Positions 59,601-64,000 of a stretch of 64,000 nucleotides of DNA are shown piece after piece. Under the pieces are notes generated by a model that saw nothing but the letters and a program-made list of their open reading frames with translations, searched no databases and was not told the DNA's origin. Source of the stretch: Erythrocercus mccallii (Eukaryota; Chordata; Aves; Passeriformes; Dicruridae); the NCBI GenBank assembly GCA_013397435.1, contig VZRG01000276.1, forward strand, positions 434,001 to 498,000, in the 5' to 3' direction. Position 1 is the stretch's first letter, and each line of letters starts with the position of its first letter. The position numbers were made by a program, and so were the translations under genes.

Positions 59601-62600
59601 ATGACATATGGATGTACATAAGCTTATTACAGAAAAATACAACTGAGTAGCTTGAAGGATTTAGGAAATGTTAAATTTATAATTTCCAATATAATTACAT
59701 TATGTTCTTTAGCATATACAAGAGAACATAGCCTTTAACTACAGGACTCCTTACTACTCTTTTCTCCAAAAGACCTAACTCCTGGATATAAGATTGAATT
59801 AAACACTTGTATCTGTCTTAAACTCTAATGGTATGACCCTTTTTTGTTTTCTCTTTTTCATCCAAATAGTTACTGCTGTTGTTTTATTTACTTTCTAACA
59901 GATTTTCATTGTGCATAGTTTGTAGCAACAATGCTACAGTAGCCGAACCATATAAACCTCAATAAATGAACGTTCACAGCAGCTCAATAAAGATACCAAT
60001 ATGTTCAGAGATGAACAAGTGAAGAACAGAGTAAAAAACCCTCTGAAATCTACAAAATTTTGTTTTCACATATCGTCTCAATGGATTAACTTGTCCCAAG
60101 GGGAGACAATTTCTTCAAATATCTGGCATTTTTAAAATTTATTTCTATGTTCAACACTCTGCACAAATATAGTTTATTTATTATTATGTTACTTCTGTGA
60201 GGAAGATGATTAACTATTGTATTTATTTATGACAGAAAAAGTGTAAGAATTTAGATACATAATCAAACTGTCCTGCCTCAAAGTAACAAGCATCATAGGT
60301 ATCTCTGTATAAGCTCTTTTACAATGGCAAACAAAATATGAACTAGTTTAAAATAATCCTTTTTTTTTTTTTGCAGACTGTGGTGACCTAATTATCTTAC
60401 ATTTGACATAAACTAAAACCATATAGAAAAATACTACAGCTCACCTGATAGACTGGAAGATCACTGTAAGTCTGAGTGGTGGCATATCCTAGAGAGGGTG
60501 GTAGTGGTAGGTTCAGAACTCAGGGCTGTGGAGAGTCCCAACCTGAGGCCCAGTCCTTCAGAAGCCACTGATTTATTGCAAATGATGTTGAGCACTCTCA
60601 ATTCCCTGAACACCATTCAAAAGGAACAGTACTTCCCTAAGGCTCCAAAAATCTGAAAATCAAGATAAAGTTGGGCAGACATATTCAATAAAGAACATAA
60701 AATTAGTTGTCACATTAATTTTTTTTGCTTAAATGACCTATGCAGCTTCACATAGCATCTCTGTGACACAGGGTTATAGTTTGGATGACAGAAAATTCTG
60801 GAAGACATTACCTTCCAAATTCTGCATGCTATGAGATAAAGCAGTTACAAAACATATTAGAATTTACTATACAGTTCTAACACATTCCTGTTCCCTGCTA
60901 AGCACAGGTAGAATGGGAGTCCAAGTGACCACCTTAGCATCTCTAAAATGATGAGTGTGAACAACAGGGCAAAAAAGCGGCAAAAGAACAAACTAAACAT
61001 TGGTATTTCTAGATTTTGGGTTTTTTTACTTTCTGAATGTTTTAGTAAAGTTATTACATAAAACTTTAGCTATCATTTTAGCCTAGATTTCTCGTCTAAA
61101 TTCTTAATTTTTATATTGCTACAAATTTATCATGTGCTGCCTCAATACCTTTTCTGTTCCTGCAGTCACCTACTTGAAATGAAGGCACATCTCAATGTCC
61201 ATGCACAGTGGTATGAGTATGCTTTTGGCAATGTAATATAAAAGGGGGTTTCTGGGGGTGAATTTTATGAACATGAACACTCTTTATGCAGATATTACAG
61301 CAGAGTAATTATATTCTTCCAGAATAAATTAATTCTGAATGCTGGTATGGATGAGAATGGGAACTTGTAAGAACAAGCTGGGTTGGAGTTGTGTTTCATT
61401 TCTTGATAATATTAACAAAATCAGGCCTAAGAGAGACTAATTAAAATAAGTTCTTATTAAAAGAAATTAATTGTGAGAGAATTTAAAGATTTAGGCTGGA
61501 GAGGGAGGCATTGTTTAAACACATTAGTTAGCCTCTTCAGCCAGCCAATGGAGACAAAGTACATCCAGAGAGTGTTTTAGAGCATCTGGCTTAGGTATTC
61601 TGAATTATTTTCTGTAAGCAAAGATCACGCCACTAAATGTGTAGGTATCTGCAGCAGCAAAGGTAGGTATTTGAAGATAAGTGATGAATGTGCTCTGTGT
61701 TTCCCCAAGTGTTACACCAAGGTAACTTCACATAGAAGAAAAAAAATCCTGATCAGTGGAGTAGGGGAATATAGACATCTTTTTACAGTTTCTACAAAGT
61801 TTGCTGAGTTGGCAAACAACAACTTTGTGGATGTCTTGTGATAGTCTTCAAAACAAACAGATTTTCATGAAAAAATTAGAAAATAATTTTTGGGTCACTC
61901 AGGGGAACTCCTTATATCCAAAGCAAGTTTATGGAAACCTCGATTTGCAAATTGTGTAAACTTTTCCATAAACTTGGAGACATTTTTCTTTGATGAAAAC
62001 TATTAGGTGGGTATAAACTTCAGGCTTGCAAAATAAATGGTTAAAGTAAGCCAAGCACTGTGTAGTTAGTTAAATATCAGTTACAGGTCAGTGAAACCCA
62101 AATTCAGGTCTTGTCATGTATAGCTTTGATGTAGTCTGTGTCTGAGTTAAACTTTGTTAGGTTTTTTTTGTTTCTACCACTGAGTTTAAAATGGCTGAGT
62201 TAATTTTCTTTTTCTGCTTGATTTCATGCATAAGAAAGGGCATTGAAAGAACAGCTATTCAATAGTTCTTTTATCCTTATTATTCAATATGGTTATCCTT
62301 TATTAATTTTTCGAACTCTATTCAAAACTTTTTCTTCACAAAATTATGAACTTCAGTAGCACTTTGCTTTCTGTGTCATTTGTAGTTATACTATGTGAAT
62401 ACCTCATAAGTGTAACTAATTGTTTATTATATTTCTTTCTTTCTATAAAATAAAACTTTCAACACTGTTACATTGCCTGGGAAAGCCAAGGCTTGCAGCT
62501 AACCTTAAACAGCATTTTACACAGTCTGGCACAGCTGATGATGACACTTGCAACTCTCATGAAAATCAGATGCAAAGAGCTTTTGTAAGATCTCAAGACA

Positions 62601-63440
62601 ACAAGAAACACAACATTAGCAGGCTTTTACTTTGGGCAGTTTGCCTACCCTCACACAAAACTCTGCTGATAGAGATGTTGAAGGACAATACAATCCATTC
62701 CTCTGGTTTAGCCAAACTCAGCTGTTTGCTATTAAACACCCTCCAAATCCCTGGGAATGTCTGCCAGTGGCTAAGAGCCTATTTGGGCACACAACCCTCA
62801 CACATTTCCACAGACATCGACTTGTACAATAGGCGAGACTGCAATTAAACATACAAGCACTGGGAAAATAAATCCGAGAGTCTAATTTGCTAATACAGAC
62901 ACAGCTTTTGCTTGTTCTACGTATTTCTCCTGACCCCTTCACCATGCTTCCCAAACATCTTTTTCTGGATCTGACAGAAAAATTATATTTTATTTTTCTG
63001 AACTGTTTAGCATTTTGACCAAAATCCTTGAATTGAGCAGATACCCATCTTGGAAAATTTAATTTGAAGTGGACACAGTTGCATTTACAGGTAGAAAATA
63101 TGGCCATCCCTGCCAAAAGTATATGTACAAGAAAAATGAGAGAAATGGAGGCATGGCAAATTATAGCTTATAGCTGATTCTATATTTTATCTGTGGGAGT
63201 TATGAAGAGAATGATTCATTGAAATAAGTCCAGATGAAGAACCTGGTATAAAGTGTTTTTATCCAAAGAAACCTATCTGCTTCCTAGATCCTTAAAGATA
63301 TTCTTAGGGTTATTTTTGGTTGACTATATATTACAAAATCAGGTGCCTTATTTTCATTAATTTAGCTGAGTAGACTCTAAAGTGGAAAAACCCAAATGAA
63401 CTACTCTGAATCTAAAATTATCCCAAAATTGGTCTAAAAT
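53653..63440. other. AT-rich stretch, no gene or transposon recognised
   Basis: About 9.8 kb without recognisable genes or mobile elements. The 142-codon plus frame at 62420-62848 and the minus frames near 59 kb show no family features. Segments such as 54121-54260 and 55690-55960 are rich in TAATTA/ATTAAT-type homeodomain-like motifs and look like possible conserved non-coding DNA, which cannot be shown from one sequence. A poly-T run followed by GCAG (60360-60376) mimics a splice acceptor but leads into stops. Confidence 0.45.
58418..58472. repeat. TA/CA microsatellite
   Basis: A run of alternating TA with internal ACACACACAC and imperfect TATACATATACATG continuation. Confidence 0.9.
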
Positions 63441-63486
63441 NNNNNNNNNNNNNNNNNNNNNNNNNNNNNNNNNNNNNNNNNNNNNN
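63441..63486. other. Assembly gap (46 N)
   Basis: Forty-six undetermined bases. The true gap size is not known from this record. Confidence 0.99.
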
Positions 63487-64000
63487 TTCTAAATAACTTT
63501 CTAGAATTGTCAGCACTATAAAGTTTAAGACTATGTAGGTTTTTAGGGTCCAGTCCAACTATGCTCAGAGCTATGAGTATACATTGGGTATTACCAGGTG
63601 TCTCAAGCCCTTATCAGTGTTTCTAGATGTCTTCCCTGCTCACCAAAGAGTTACAGCACGAGAAACTTACCATGGCAACATGTGATGCAGCTACAGAAAA
63701 ATAGGGTTTTAAAGGAAATGGATGAAGAGAATAATAACAGGCTTCTTCAGTGTAAATCTGGCACATGTAGGTAGGGTCCATATAAACACACATTCTGCTG
63801 TGGCTTCATCCAGTTGCCTGGTAAAGTCCAGCAGGCACCAAGTGATGACAGTACAACTGCACTGTGGACAAGGGAGTTCAGTTCTCAAAACAAATCCCAG
63901 CTCAGAATGCATCCAGTGTTTCATTTTCTGATGCAGCTTCTTACCCTCACCTGCTGCTTTGCTAATTACACTTTATTACATCACTTTGACCTGCTGAGTG
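63487..64000. other. AT-rich tail of the window, nothing recognised
   Basis: Overlapping frames on opposite strands at 63709-63931 (about 70 codons) are reverse complements of each other, and neither has a recognisable feature. Confidence 0.5.

Noticed and set aside
60360..60410. Exon after a long poly-T and GCAG
   Set aside because: All frames terminate within about 12 codons and no donor is present. It is probably a poly-T tract.
62420..62848. 142-codon plus-strand open frame as a gene
   Set aside because: No recognised domain. An opposite-strand frame of similar size overlaps, and no splice sites fit.

Overview
This window looks like bird nuclear DNA. Three things support that: CR1 LINE fragments with the typical 3' tail and recognisable endonuclease and reverse-transcriptase remnants, several LTRs of avian endogenous-retrovirus type, and an AT-rich, gene-poor background with an assembly gap (63441-63486). 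Species cannot be fixed from the sequence. No complete protein-coding gene, tRNA, rRNA or CRISPR array was recognised. Most open frames in the window are chance frames or fall inside repeats.

Layout. 1-2.6 kb is AT-rich with nothing recognised. 2.6-4.0 kb holds two related LTRs, one nested in the other. 4.1-4.5 kb is an unclassified GC- and CpG-rich block, next to an exon-like open segment on the minus strand (4621-4755). 6.1-11.8 kb is the most unusual object: two diverged direct copies of an LTR-like sequence (minus orientation, about 750-800 bp) flank roughly 3.4 kb of about 180-200 bp tandem units. Each unit carries telomere-like CCCTAA motifs, and two units have expanded them to 200-260 bp. 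A later solo LTR (9335-9991) sits inside that array. 13.6-20.7 kb has a 1073-bp solo LTR, a minus-strand LTR, a CR1 endonuclease-region fragment, a further LTR, and a second copy of the LTR family that hit the array. 25.2-25.9 kb is a GC-rich LTR. 27.3-29.2 kb is a decayed CR1 reverse-transcriptase fragment split by a solo LTR.

From 29.2 kb to the end, transposons almost vanish; one CR1 piece at 53.0-53.7 kb is the only clear one. Three small plus-strand segments with splice-site-like ends and one shared open frame (46256-47076) are the best hint of a gene, at low confidence. The rest is AT-rich sequence consistent with an intergenic region or a very large intron.

The mobile elements do not form a pathway. 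Their nesting gives relative ages: CR1 before the LTRs inside it, the old minus LTR before the plus LTR at 2646, and the telomere-like array before the LTR at 9335.
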